Shown here: positions 6,576 to 13,983 of the stretch, piece after piece
How positions within the stretch are numbered: position 1 is the first letter of the stretch
How the letters are laid out: each line of letters begins with the position of its first letter
Source: DATARH01 sp036278835
Lineage (GTDB): Bacteria > Pseudomonadota > Alphaproteobacteria > ATCC43930 > CGMCC-115725
Direction: 5' to 3'
Length of the DNA stretch: 24,896 nucleotides
Assembly: GCA_036278835.1 (NCBI GenBank)
Contig: DASUKH010000285.1
Location: 1 to 24,896 of the forward strand
Translations under genes and position numbers: made by a program
Notes under the pieces: model-generated
What the model was told of the DNA's origin: nothing
The model's database searches: none
Seen by the model: the letters and a program-made list of their open reading frames with translations, nothing else

Positions 6576-8336
6576 TCAGCGCGGCCGTGGCGCGGCGGCC
6601 GGGGTGCCGGTGGCGGGGTCGAGGAATAGCGGCGGGTTGCGGCCGCCGTTCGGCGAAAAATCGAACAGATCGGCGATCGGCCCGGCGCCGGCGTCGAACG
6701 ATCCGCCGCCGAGGCGCGCGGCACGCAGCCAATTGTCCTCGATGAAGCGCACCACCGAAGCCTGCGAGATCTGTCGGTGGCTGACGTAATTCGGCCGAGC
6801 CCAGGGCGAGATCACGAGGAACGGGATGCGGGTGCCGGGGCCGCAGCGGCCGTTGACCGGCCGGCCGGCGACCCCCGGCGGCGGCGCGCCGCTGCCGCAG
6901 CGACCCGGCCCGTCGAGCTGGTCGGCCTCGGGATCATGGGACGGGCTGGTGACCCGGGCGAAGGCATGGTCGTACCAGCCGTCGGAATCATCCCAGGTCA
7001 GGATCACCGCGGTGCTCTTCCAATCCGGCTGCCGCTCGAGAAAATTGATTAGCGCGACGATCCCGGCCTGTTCGTCGAGCGGGTCGGAATAGCCGGCATG
7101 CCCGTCCTGGTAGGCGGGCATCTTGATGTACGACACCGACGGGAAATTGCCGGCTGCCACCGCGGCGTAGAAATCGCGGAGATCGTACTGATGATTGGCC
7201 GGATCGCGGGTGCGGCCGTCCGCCGCGAAGCTGTAGCCGATGGTGCGCGGCGACAGCGGGCGAAGATGACGCGGGTTGGCGGTCGAGGGGAAGTACTGAA
7301 ACCAGTTATGGTGCGGCCGGTAATCGGGGATCGCCTTCCCGACCACCGGGGACCGCGTGTTGCGGCGACAGCCGGTGCTGCCGTTCGGGTCGGTCACGCC
7401 GAGGTCGAACCCGCCCATGAAGCCGCCCCAGGTGATGCCACCCGCGTTGAGCAGGTCGCCGATGTTGCGGCCGGCCATCAATACCTGATCGCTCGGCCGC
7501 GAGCACAGATCGTAAGCCGGGTCGACATCGTTGATCATCGTGTAGCCGCCCTGCCCGTCCTTTATGTAGAAGGAGATGGCGGCGCGGGTCGAGGGCTTGC
7601 GGGTGGTGGCGACGATCCGGACGCCGTTGGTCTGGCCGGCGGCGATCTCGAGCGCCCCCAGGGTCGAGGGGCCGTAGGTGTCGGTGAAGGCGTAGTCGCT
7701 CATCGCGAAATGCTGGGCGTAGTTCCAGACCGCGGTGACCGTGTTGCCGTCGAAATAGCCCATCACCAGGCTCGGGCTGCCGAGCGGGCCGGGCGCGCCT
7801 TGCATGCCGCGGCCGGCATATTTCGGAAACAAATCGTTGCGGCCGCCGTGATAGGCGAGCTGCTCCTCCGTATAGGTGTGCTTCTGGTCGGCGGTGGCGG
7901 CCTGCGCCCGGTCGAGGCGGAACGGATTGGCGGCGGCGGCGCCGTTTTCCTTGTTGGTGAAATTCGGGTTGCCGGTCAACAGGCCGGCCGCCGCAAGGTT
8001 GTTGACCGCCGGCGTCCCCGGCATCGCGGTAAAGACCGGCTCGCCCGGCGGGTTGGCGGCGCGCGGATAGGTCGCGAAATAATGGTCGAACGAGACGTTT
8101 TCCTGGAACAGCACGACGAGGTGCTTGATCGGCGTCGCGGTCGGCACGGAATCCTGCGGCGTTCCGGCAGGCTGCGCCGCGGCGATACCGGCTGACGCAA
8201 TCGTCAACGCCAATGCCAAACCGCCCGCGACACTGATCCCGCTCACCCATCGGACCGCCGGCCTCCGGCCGGCACGCCGGCGGGACGCCGCCGGTCCGGA
8301 CGGATTCAGGCCCGGTTGACGACGCGGCAGCGGCAC
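6576..8336 (-). CDS. exported phospholipase C / acid phosphatase (phosphoesterase family)
   Basis: A 586-aa protein of the bacterial phosphoesterase family (phospholipase C/AcpA). Metal-site motif at 72-87: HLVVLFQENVSFDHYF. Later come SYIKMPAYQDGHAGYSDPLD and the TWDDSDGWYDHA motif, then GTRIPFLVISPWARP and FIEDNW, all characteristic. A signal sequence is present: a long Arg-rich n-region with SRRRAGRR, a hydrophobic stretch at about 38-50 and a likely cut after AAA near 54. The Arg pairs hint at Tat export but do not match the full motif. Start is uncertain: GTG 8336 gives a charged n-region but overlaps the VOC gene by 31 bases; GTG 8246 would remove all positive charge. It probably scavenges phosphate or hydrolyses phospholipid outside the cytoplasm. 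Substrate unknown. Confidence 0.88.
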   Translation of the reverse strand: MPLPRRQPGLNPSGPAASRRRAGRRPAVRWVSGISVAGGLALALTIASAGIAAAQPAGTPQDSVPTATPIKHLVVLFQENVSFDHYFATYPRAANPPGEPVFTAMPGTPAVNNLAAAGLLTGNPNFTNKENGAAAANPFRLDRAQAATADQKHTYTEEQLAYHGGRNDLFPKYAGRGMQGAPGPLGSPSLVMGYFDGNTVTAVWNYAQHFAMSDYAFTDTYGPSTLGALEIAAGQTNGVRIVATTRKPSTRAAISFYIKDGQGGYTMINDVDPAYDLCSRPSDQVLMAGRNIGDLLNAGGITWGGFMGGFDLGVTDPNGSTGCRRNTRSPVVGKAIPDYRPHHNWFQYFPSTANPRHLRPLSPRTIGYSFAADGRTRDPANHQYDLRDFYAAVAAGNFPSVSYIKMPAYQDGHAGYSDPLDEQAGIVALINFLERQPDWKSTAVILTWDDSDGWYDHAFARVTSPSHDPEADQLDGPGRCGSGAPPPGVAGRPVNGRCGPGTRIPFLVISPWARPNYVSHRQISQASVVRFIEDNWLRAARLGGGSFDAGAGPIADLFDFSPNGGRNPPLFLDPATGTPAAAPRPR

Positions 8337-8743
8337 TGGTCGACCTGGTGCAATTCGACCATGTTGCCGCTCGGGTCGTTGACGAAGACCTGTTCGGCCG
8401 ACGGCCCGTTGATGCCGGTCATCGACCAGTACGGCACCCCGAGGCGGTCGAGCTCGGCTTTCGTCTCCTGGATGTCGGCGACGGCCAGCGCGACGTGCGG
8501 GATTGTCGGGTCCTGGCCCGGCCCCTTGGCCAGCGGCGACGGTTGCGCGCCGCCGATCAGGTGGATTTGGCCGCCTTCCCCGACATTGATCCAGAAGCCC
8601 GGCACGCCGGGGATTGTCGGCCGGCCGGGGTCGGCATCGAGGCCGAGCACATCGCCATAGAACCGCCGCACCGCGTCGAGATTCTCCGCTTCCGAGGCGA
8701 TGCGCACGGCGTGGTGGTGAATTTCAAGAACGCGGATGCCCAC
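8306..8743 (-). CDS. VOC (glyoxalase/bleomycin resistance/dioxygenase) family protein
   Basis: A 145-aa single-module VOC metalloprotein. The two beta-alpha-beta-beta-beta halves are visible: VLEIHHHAVRI at the N-terminus with the first metal His, FYGDVLGLDADPGRP, QIHLIGG, then PHVALAVADIQETKAELDRL and VFVNDPSGNMVELHQ with the last metal Glu. The reaction is unknown; such proteins include glyoxalases, dioxygenases and resistance proteins. An in-frame extension to 8842 runs through the tRNA gene and is not real. GTG 8743 is chosen over ATG 8749 because AAGGGAG (8750-8756) sits six bases before the GTG but directly abuts the ATG. It overlaps the downstream phosphoesterase start, suggesting co-transcription. 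Confidence 0.85.
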   Translation of the reverse strand: MGIRVLEIHHHAVRIASEAENLDAVRRFYGDVLGLDADPGRPTIPGVPGFWINVGEGGQIHLIGGAQPSPLAKGPGQDPTIPHVALAVADIQETKAELDRLGVPYWSMTGINGPSAEQVFVNDPSGNMVELHQVDQCRCRVVNRA

Positions 8744-8749
8744 CCGCAT

Positions 8750-8756
8750 CTCCCTT
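8750..8756 (-). promoter_or_regulatory. ribosome binding site deciding the VOC gene start
   Basis: AAGGGAG on the minus strand, six bases upstream of GTG 8743 but touching ATG 8749. The spacing favours the GTG. Confidence 0.55.
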
Positions 8757-8769
8757 GTGGTCGCTCGGG

Positions 8770-8785
8770 CGCCGTGCCGACGGCG
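8770..8785 (-). terminator. hairpin just after tRNA-Gly (possible transcript end or processing signal)
   Basis: A six-base-pair stem CGCCGT/ACGGCG with a four-base loop lies 12 bases past the encoded CCA of the tRNA. There is no T-run, so it is at best a weak terminator; it may instead limit 3' trimming. Confidence 0.25.
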
Positions 8786-8797
8786 GTCCGCGAAGTC

Positions 8798-8872
8798 TGG
8801 AGCGGGCGAGGGGATTCGAACCCCCGACCCCAACCTTGGCAAGGTTGTGCTCTACCCCTGAGCTACACCCGC
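8798..8872 (-). tRNA. tRNA-Gly (anticodon GCC)
   Basis: A complete cloverleaf on the minus strand. Acceptor stem GCGGGTG pairs with CGCCCGC; D arm GCTC/GAGC; anticodon stem CAACC/GGTTG with loop TTGCCAA (anticodon GCC, plus-strand bases 8838-8840); T arm with TTCGAAT. The discriminator base is T and the CCA end is encoded (8798-8800). It decodes GGC and GGT glycine codons. It lies between the TerC-like gene (58 bases upstream) and the VOC gene. Confidence 0.97.
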
Positions 8873-8930
8873 TCGAATTCGCCGTCCGTCTTTAGCCGGT
8901 GCGATGTTTATCGCTGCCGGCGTCCCGCCG

Positions 8931-9686
8931 TCAAGGCGACGCCGCGCCGGCGGCGTCGGTCTCGTCGCCGCGGCGGCGCCTGCGCCGTCTTGAGGCGAGC
9001 TGGTTGAGAAACTCGACGCCGATCGAGAACCCGATCGCCGCATAGACATACCCTTTCGGCACGTGGAAGCCGGCGCCGTCGGCGATCAGGGTCATGCCGA
9101 TCAGCAGCAGGAAGCTGAGCGCCAGCATCTTGACCGTCGGGTGCTGCTCGACAAAGGCGGCGAGCGGCCCCGACGCGGCAAGCATGATCACGACCGCGAT
9201 GATGATCGCCGCCGCCATCACCCACAGCTCGCTGGCGATCCCGACCGCGGTGATCACACTGTCGAGCGAGAAGACGATGTCGAGCAGCACGATCTGCGCG
9301 ACGATCCCGGCAAAGCTCACCTTCGGCCGCCTCTGCGCGAGGTCCGGCTCGTCGCCTTCGAGCCGGTGGTGGATTTCGCGGGTGCCCTTGTAGAGCAGGA
9401 AAAACCCGCCGGCGATCAGGATGATGTCGCGCCACGATACGGTGTGGCCGAACGCCTCGAAAATCGGCCTTGTCAGCCCGATGATCCAGACGATCGAGGC
9501 GAGCAGCGCGAGGCGTGTGATCAGCGCCAGCCCGAGGCCGACCTGCCGCGCGAGGGGCTGGCGTTCCGGCGGCAGCCGGCCGGCCATGATCGCGATGAAG
9601 ACGAGGTTGTCGATGCCGAGCACGATCTCGAGCGCGGTCAGCATCAACAGGCTCGCCCAGGTCTGCGGGTCGGTCAGCCAATCCAT
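8931..9686 (-). CDS. TerC-family integral membrane protein
   Basis: A 251-aa polytopic membrane protein of the TerC family. Signature acidic membrane motifs occur in both halves: ALEIVLGIDNLVFIAIMAG (Glu20, Asp26, Asn27) and LLDIVFSLDSVITAVG (Asp136, Asp142, Ser143). About seven hydrophobic segments are visible, with a charged cytoplasmic loop near 103-122 and a very Arg-rich tail (SRRRRRRRGDE). TerC proteins are linked to metal ion (notably manganese) export and metallation of exported proteins, and to tellurite resistance where plasmid-borne. Last protein gene of the minus-strand run from 11683, 59 bases after the zeta-inhibitor gene. The specific transported ion is an inference. Confidence 0.92.
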   Translation of the reverse strand: MDWLTDPQTWASLLMLTALEIVLGIDNLVFIAIMAGRLPPERQPLARQVGLGLALITRLALLASIVWIIGLTRPIFEAFGHTVSWRDIILIAGGFFLLYKGTREIHHRLEGDEPDLAQRRPKVSFAGIVAQIVLLDIVFSLDSVITAVGIASELWVMAAAIIIAVVIMLAASGPLAAFVEQHPTVKMLALSFLLLIGMTLIADGAGFHVPKGYVYAAIGFSIGVEFLNQLASRRRRRRRGDETDAAGAASP

Positions 9687-9745
9687 CGGCGATCATCGGG
9701 CATGGCGGACGGCGGAAGGCGCCGCCCTCCCGCCGGCTGCTTGGG

Positions 9746-10069
9746 TCACCGCTCGGTGAGCTGCTCGCGCGCTGTCGCGGCGGCGCGGTTCAATTCGGCC
9801 CGGACCTCCGCCTCGGTCGCGGCGATGCCTTTGCCGACGAGATCGCCGAGCACCTTGGCGACGACATCGCCGTCGCCCGGCGCCTCGAAATCGGCGGCGA
9901 CGACTGTCCTGGCGTAAGCCTCGGCCGGCTCGCCGGCTTGCAGCCCCATCCTTTCGGCGGCCCACAACCCGAGCAGCCGGTTGCGTCGGGCCGCAATCCG
10001 GAACGCCAGCTCCTGGTTGCGCTTGAACTCGGCTTCGAACCCCTGCCGGCGTTCATCGAAACTGCTCAT
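9746..10069 (-). CDS. F1F0-ATPase zeta subunit (DUF1476 inhibitor)
   Basis: A 107-aa soluble protein matching the alphaproteobacterial zeta subunit, which inserts its N-terminus into F1 and blocks ATP hydrolysis. Matching features: the N-terminus MSSFDERRQGFEAEFKRNQE, the RRNRLLGLWAAERMGL segment, EAYARTVVAADFEAPGDGDV, and the helical C-terminal part VLGDLVGKGIAATEAEVRAE. Length matches the family. A strong ribosome binding site (AAGGAG) lies seven bases before the ATG. It sits 24 bases downstream of the BI-1-like gene and is probably co-transcribed with it. No ATP synthase genes are in this window, which is normal because zeta is often encoded away from the atp operon. Confidence 0.93.
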   Translation of the reverse strand: MSSFDERRQGFEAEFKRNQELAFRIAARRNRLLGLWAAERMGLQAGEPAEAYARTVVAADFEAPGDGDVVAKVLGDLVGKGIAATEAEVRAELNRAAATAREQLTER

Positions 10070-10093
10070 GGCTTGTCTCCTTGATCGCGTTGC

Positions 10094-10825
10094 CTACTCG
10101 CGCCGCTGGCCGGTCAGCTGCAGCAGCATGATGAACAGGTTGATGAAGTCGAGATAGAGCGTGAGCGCGCCCATGACCGCCTTCTTGCTCGACACCGCGC
10201 CGGGGTCGCCGGCGGAATAGACCTCCTTGATGCGCTGCGTGTCCCAGGCGGTCAGGCCGGTGAAGACGAGGACGCCGATCACCGAGATCGCGAATTGCAG
10301 CGCGCTGGACGCGATGAAGATATTGACCAGCGAGGCGATGATGATGCCGATCAGCCCCATGAACAGGAAGGAGCCGAACCGCGACAGGTCGCGCCGCGTC
10401 GTATAGCCGTAGAGGCTCGTCGCCGCGAAGGTCGCAGCGGTGATAAAGAAGACGCGGGCGATGCTGGCCCCGGTAAAGACCAGGAAGATGCCGGCGAGCG
10501 ACAGCCCCATCAGCCCCGCATAGAACCAGAACGCCGCTTGCGCCGCGCCTGCGCTCATCCGGTCGATGCGGAAGCTCAGCCACATCACGAGGCCGAGCGG
10601 CGCCAGGATGACCAGCCAGATCAGCGGCGTCCCGGCAATCAGCTGGTAGAACCCGGTTACGATCGCGCCATAAGCGACCAAGCCGGTCAAGGCGAGACCG
10701 GCGGCCATGAAGTTGTAAACCTGCAGCATGAACTGCCGCAGGCCGGCATCGACCCCGATGACGGCGGCACCGGTGGGCGCACGGTGCTGCCAGGATTGAT
10801 CGGCGTCGCGAAAATCGGAGCTCAT
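10094..10825 (-). CDS. Bax inhibitor-1/YccA family membrane protein
   Basis: A 243-aa membrane protein of the BI-1/TMBIM family (bacterial YccA/YbhL type). After a polar N-terminus (1-30, ending GLRQFMLQVYNFMAAGLAL) there are about seven hydrophobic segments. The C-terminal region has the family signature: GVLVFTGLTAWDTQRIKEVY and ALTLYLDFINLFIMLLQL. Bacterial members act as pH-sensitive calcium leak channels or modulate the FtsH protease; which applies here is unknown. A GGGAGG ribosome binding site precedes the ATG. It lies 43 bases from the upstream small membrane protein gene and 24 bases from the zeta gene, so it is part of the same probable operon. Confidence 0.93.
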   Translation of the reverse strand: MSSDFRDADQSWQHRAPTGAAVIGVDAGLRQFMLQVYNFMAAGLALTGLVAYGAIVTGFYQLIAGTPLIWLVILAPLGLVMWLSFRIDRMSAGAAQAAFWFYAGLMGLSLAGIFLVFTGASIARVFFITAATFAATSLYGYTTRRDLSRFGSFLFMGLIGIIIASLVNIFIASSALQFAISVIGVLVFTGLTAWDTQRIKEVYSAGDPGAVSSKKAVMGALTLYLDFINLFIMLLQLTGQRRE

Positions 10826-10868
10826 GATTTCCTCCCTGCGAAAAAGGGCAGGCGCCGCTTGGGACGGG

Positions 10869-11222
10869 TCATTGCACCCAATGCGGCCAGCGGTGCTCGA
10901 TCCAGTCGAGCAGGCCGTCGCGGGCGCGTTGCATCATCGGCACATCCTCGGCCAGCAACAGCAGGCCGAGCGGCAGCATCCATATTCCCAGCAGCGGCAG
11001 GATGCTTAAGAGGCCGCCGACGATCAGCAGCAGCCCGGCCGGCAGCCGCAGCCAGCGCACGCCCGGTCGGCGCAACCAGCGCACCGCCCGCTGCGACCGC
11101 AGCGGCAGACGATCGATCAGCCGGTTTACCCGCCGCTCGCGCCGCCGCGCCGCCGGGTCCTCGAGCGGGACTGGGATCTGCCGGCTCCCGGCCGTCGCGG
11201 AATCGAAATCCGCGCGCGTCAT
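10869..11222 (-). CDS. small membrane protein, hypothetical (PGPGW-like hairpin)
   Basis: A 117-aa protein with an Arg-rich N-terminal half (AARRRERRVNRLIDRL) and a hydrophobic hairpin at about 57-90 (LRLPAGLLLIVGGLLSILP, then LGIWMLPLGLLLLAEDVP). It closes with an amphipathic tail (RDGLLDWIEHRWP). This pattern is common among small alphaproteobacterial inner-membrane proteins related to the PGPGW group; no function is known. The ATG overlaps the stop of the TerB-like gene by one base (TGATG), with AGGAGG seven bases upstream of the ATG. A GTG one codon earlier is an alternative. Coupled translation with the TerB-like gene is likely. Confidence 0.75.
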   Translation of the reverse strand: MTRADFDSATAGSRQIPVPLEDPAARRRERRVNRLIDRLPLRSQRAVRWLRRPGVRWLRLPAGLLLIVGGLLSILPLLGIWMLPLGLLLLAEDVPMMQRARDGLLDWIEHRWPHWVQ

Positions 11223-11683
11223 CACAGCGCCTCCTCGTATTCGGTCGGCGCCATTCGCGTCGGCGGCGCCAGCGCGATGCGAATCAGCCGGAGCATGTGC
11301 AATTCGCGCGGGTGGAGATGGCCGTCTGCCTCGGCGATCTGCTCGGCCGCTTCGCTGACGAGGCGGGCCGGGGCGCCGCCGGCAACCCGCTCCAGATCCT
11401 CAATCGCCCGCTTGATCCCGTGGCGCTCGTCGATCGTGCGCAGGCGGCTCTCAAACGCCTCGTGCATGTCAACGGGCGTGATCGTCGCGAGGGCCGCCTC
11501 GCGGGCCAGGAAATCGATCATTCGGCGGCGTTCGGTGGGATCGCTGCGGCCATCGGCGCGGGCGACCAGCGCGGCGGCCGAGGCGACGGCGTCCAGCAGG
11601 TCGTCCTCGCGGCTGTCCTGCCAGTCGGCGATGATCTCCGCCTCGCTGACGCCCTGGCGGTTGCGGGTATGGCGGTTTGGCAT
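11222..11683 (-). CDS. TerB-like (tellurite resistance B domain) protein
   Basis: A 153-aa soluble, all-helical protein. Two copies of the acidic helix motif typical of the TerB domain are seen: DAVASAAALVARADGRSDPTE and AAEQIAEADGHLHPRELHML. In TerB such acidic motifs bind divalent metal. Start at ATG 11683 has a strong ribosome binding site (AGGAGAGGAG just upstream); the longer open frame upstream is rejected because it is low-complexity. It heads the run TerB-like, small membrane protein, BI-1, zeta, TerC-like. The 265 bases upstream contain no gene; they presumably hold the promoter, and include a perfect 12-base palindrome GACGACGTCGTC at 11742-11753. Function is unknown beyond an association with membrane and metal stress. 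Confidence 0.82.
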   Translation of the reverse strand: MPNRHTRNRQGVSEAEIIADWQDSREDDLLDAVASAAALVARADGRSDPTERRRMIDFLAREAALATITPVDMHEAFESRLRTIDERHGIKRAIEDLERVAGGAPARLVSEAAEQIAEADGHLHPRELHMLRLIRIALAPPTRMAPTEYEEAL

Positions 11684-11948
11684 GCGTGCTCCTCTCCTGA
11701 GCGCCGTGCCGCGCCGGAGGAGCCGGGCTGGTCTGTCGGGGGACGACGTCGTCGGGCCCCGACGGTGGACCGGTCCGGGCGCGCACCGGCGCAGGGACAC
11801 GGCTGATCCGACATCGCGAGGGGCGGCCGGCACCGTGCCGGTATCGCGGTCCTCGCCAGAGGGGCCCGGATCAATCGTCCGATTCGAGATGGGGCGGGCG
11901 CGGGGGCATTCAAGGGCGCCGTGCCGCGCCCGCAATCAGCGCCCGTAG

Positions 11949-12458
11949 TCAGTGCAGCGGGATGCTGTAGATCAGCACGACCGACTGCTCGCCGGGGTTG
12001 ACCTTGGTGAGGCCGGCATTGGAGGTGTGGGTCACCGCCACCCCGATGCGGCTCTGGTCGGCAAAGCGCCACGCCAGTTCGGCGCCGGTGCGGAATTCCC
12101 ACCATGATCCGAGATTGGTGCCGGAGCCGCGCGCGAAATAGCCGGCCGCGGCGTTCGGGGTCAGCACGATGTTCGGGGTGAAGTTGATGTCGATGCCGAA
12201 CCCGCCATAGCCGTAGAACGCCCCATCGCTGGTCGCCATCGCGCCGACGAACGGCGAAATGACCCAAAGGACATCGCCGAAATGGTATTCGCCGCGAAAT
12301 TCGGCGGCGGTGTGCGAATCCCGGTGCGAACTGCTCGGGGTGATGTCGAACGCGCCGGCTCCGACCGCGAGACGCGGCCCGTCGCCGCCGAACGTCACCT
12401 GCGCCGCCGCCGGCCGGATCATCAGGAGTGCGAGCAGCAGAGCCGCAACGGCAAGCAT
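11949..12458 (-). CDS. acyloxyacyl hydrolase / PagL-like lipid A deacylase (copy A)
   Basis: A 169-aa outer-membrane beta-barrel protein of the PagL family, which removes the 3-O acyl chain from lipid A. Signal peptide at 1-19 (cut after AAA, before QVTFGG). Alternating aromatic and hydrophobic strands follow (FYGYGGFGIDINFTPNIVL, GSWWEFRTGAELAWRF). The active-site strand is GVAVTHTSNAGLTKVNPGEQ with His144 and Ser146; Glu157 is near the expected third residue but at +13 from His rather than the +14 I expect from PagL. It ends with a C-terminal aromatic/hydrophobic barrel strand (VVLIYSIPL). ATG 12458 is chosen because it begins the signal peptide and has AGAGGA upstream; the open frame to 12602 is repeat-derived. 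Confidence 0.82.
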   Translation of the reverse strand: MLAVAALLLALLMIRPAAAQVTFGGDGPRLAVGAGAFDITPSSSHRDSHTAAEFRGEYHFGDVLWVISPFVGAMATSDGAFYGYGGFGIDINFTPNIVLTPNAAAGYFARGSGTNLGSWWEFRTGAELAWRFADQSRIGVAVTHTSNAGLTKVNPGEQSVVLIYSIPLH

Positions 12459-12466
12459 GCTTCCTC

Positions 12467-12558
12467 TGCCCCACCGGGAGAGAGGGCAGGGGTGAGGGGG
12501 CGCGGGGCGCACCGACCGGCCCTTACCCCGTTCCCGCGGTGCGGGAGAGGGTTCACCG
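12467..12558. repeat. extragenic palindrome-type repeat in the PagL-like gene leader
   Basis: Two short elements face each other. GGGGTGAGGG (12489-12498) pairs with CCCTTACCCC (12520-12529) with one G-T pair, flanked by the related words CCCCACCGGGAGAGAGGGC (left) and CCCGCGGTGCGGGAGAGGG (right). Translated on the minus strand it gives the PHPCPLSRWGRG / PAPRERGKG pattern that such interspersed proteobacterial repeats produce in annotated proteins. It sits immediately upstream of the PagL-like start and would be in the 5' leader or promoter. Confidence 0.6.
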
Positions 12559-12714
12559 CCGGCGCGGTGAGAAACGATCGCCAGGAGCTTCGCAAGCCTC
12601 ACGCCGACCCCCCAAGATGATAAATCGCGGGCAGTATTGAAGGCGAACCGGCCGGCGGCAAGCGAAACCGCCAGTCGATAGTGCCTCAGCTTGAAATGTT
12701 CCAGACAAGACGGT

Positions 12715-12833
12715 CATTCCGGGACGGCCCGAAGGGCCGGACCCGGAACCCATGAACACCGGCCTGCCCGGAATACCGGAGCGCCGGTGTGCATGGGTTC
12801 CGGGTTCGCGGGCTTTGCCCGCGCCCCGGAATG
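12715..12833. repeat. large imperfect palindrome with two internal hairpins (interspersed repeat)
   Basis: A 119-base inverted structure. Outer arms CATTCCGGG (12715-12723) and CCCGGAATG (12825-12833). Perfect 13-base inner arms CCCGGAACCCATG (12742-12754) and CATGGGTTCCGGG (12792-12804). ACACCGG (12756-12762) pairs with CCGGTGT (12784-12790). Between outer and inner arms each side has its own hairpin: GGCCC-GAA-GGGCC (12726-12738) and GCGGGC-TTT-GCCCGC (12808-12822). The cloverleaf-like layout is typical of non-coding interspersed repeats in Alphaproteobacteria. It lies about 50 bases downstream of pip and could also act as a transcript-end structure for it. Confidence 0.75.
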
Positions 12834-12885
12834 TCGCCGTTACGATTTCGAATTTGAGACACTACCCGCCGGCTCGGGCATGGTT

Positions 12886-13836
12886 TCACCAGTGCTTGGC
12901 CCGCTCAGTCGCCAGCACCAGCTGCTCGCGGATGCCCGGCTCCATCGCCGAATGCCCGGCATCGCGGACGATGATGTATTCCGCTTCCGGCCAGGCGCGC
13001 GCCAGCTCGTCGGCGCTGCGAATCGGGCAGACCATGTCGTAGCGGCCCTGCACGATCGTCGCCGGAATGCGGCGCAGACGCCCGACCCGTCCGACGAGGT
13101 CGCGCTCCGGCGGGAAGAGATGGTGGCGGAAATAATGCGCCTCGATCCGGGCGAGGCCGAGGGCGAGGCGGTCTTCGCCAAAGGCGGCGACGGTCTCGGG
13201 GTTGGGCAGCAGGGTCGAGCAGGCGCCCTCGTAGATGCTCCACGCCCGTGCCGCCGGCATATGGATTCGCGGCTCCGGGTCGATCAGCCGGCGGTAATAG
13301 CCGTCGAGCAGGTCGCCCTGCTCGTCTTCCGGCAGGAACCCGGCAAAAGCTCGCCACGCCTCCGGAAACACCGTGCGCATGCCGGAGAGAAACCAATCGA
13401 TCTCGGCCGCCCGGCAGAGAAAGATGCCGCGCAGGATCAGGCCGGCGACCCGTTCGGGATGGTTCTCGGCGTAATGCAGGGCCAGGGTCGAGCCCCACGA
13501 GCCGCCGAACACGACCCACTGCGCAACGCCGAGCTCGCGGCGCAGCCGCTCGATATCGGCGACGAGGTGGTCCGGGGTGTTGTCGTGCAGTGCGCCGAGC
13601 GGCGTCGAGCGGCCGCCGCCGCGCTGGTCGAAAACCACGATGCGCCAGAATGAGGGATCAAAAAACCGGCGATGCACCGGGGTCGCGCCGGCGCCCGGTC
13701 CGCCATGCAAAAACAGGATCGGCGGCCCGACCCGGTTGCCCGATTCCTCCCAATACATCGTGTGCCGACCGTCGAGGTCGAGGCGTCCCGATCGATACGG
13801 CTCGATCGGCGGAAACAGGTCGCGGCGATTCGTCAT
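12886..13836 (-). CDS. pip: proline iminopeptidase (alpha/beta hydrolase, peptidase S33)
   Basis: A 316-aa enzyme that releases N-terminal proline from peptides. The alpha/beta-hydrolase core carries the oxyanion motif HGGPGAG (44-50), DQRGGGRS (70-77), the nucleophile elbow GGSWGS with Ser113, Asp267 in GRYDMVCP and His295 in DAGHSAMEPG. LILRGIFL and the cap region (EIDWFLSGMRTVFPEAW) match the prolyl aminopeptidase type. Length agrees with the family. No signal peptide, so cytoplasmic. It stands alone on the minus strand and is divergent from the Lin0512 pair (147 bases apart). Confidence 0.94.
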   Translation of the reverse strand: MTNRRDLFPPIEPYRSGRLDLDGRHTMYWEESGNRVGPPILFLHGGPGAGATPVHRRFFDPSFWRIVVFDQRGGGRSTPLGALHDNTPDHLVADIERLRRELGVAQWVVFGGSWGSTLALHYAENHPERVAGLILRGIFLCRAAEIDWFLSGMRTVFPEAWRAFAGFLPEDEQGDLLDGYYRRLIDPEPRIHMPAARAWSIYEGACSTLLPNPETVAAFGEDRLALGLARIEAHYFRHHLFPPERDLVGRVGRLRRIPATIVQGRYDMVCPIRSADELARAWPEAEYIIVRDAGHSAMEPGIREQLVLATERAKHW

Positions 13837-13925
13837 TTGACCCGCAGTTTAGGAGCGCGGCATCCATTGCGATAGCGGCAAGCGTGCCGCGGGGCTATGC
13901 CGCGGCACGGGGCGCGGCGAAGCGC

Positions 13926-13954
13926 TTGGTCCGCCTCTCCCGCTGTGCGAGAAT
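13926..13954 (+). promoter_or_regulatory. candidate sigma-70 promoter for the Lin0512 pair
   Basis: TTGGTC (13926-13931) and GAGAAT (13949-13954) with a 17-base spacer, ending 29 bases before the first Lin0512 ATG. Only partial consensus matches, so this is weak. Confidence 0.28.
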
Positions 13955-13983
13955 CGGATTCGGCCAAACGCGGGGGGGACGCG

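Larger units (their letters stand above)
12459..12885. other. gene-free, palindrome-rich interval
   Basis: No coding region is supported in these 427 bases between the PagL-like gene and pip. It contains two repeat elements (12467-12558 and 12715-12833). The part between (12559-12714) shows no recognisable feature apart from presumably holding the PagL-like gene promoter. Short frames across it are created by the repeats. Confidence 0.6.

Noticed and set aside
8743..8842. N-terminal extension of the VOC protein (beginning MPRLGSGVRIPSPAP)
   Set aside because: This is the typical translation across a tRNA gene 3' end and its flank; the frame there overlaps tRNA-Gly.
8798..8872. tRNA gene as a mobile element attachment site
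   Set aside because: No integrase gene and no repeated tRNA 3' end were seen near it; flanking genes are ordinary chromosome.
10295..11806. A 503-codon plus-strand frame across BI-1, the small membrane gene and TerB
   Set aside because: It spans three well-supported minus-strand genes and their intergenic DNA, with low-complexity translation.
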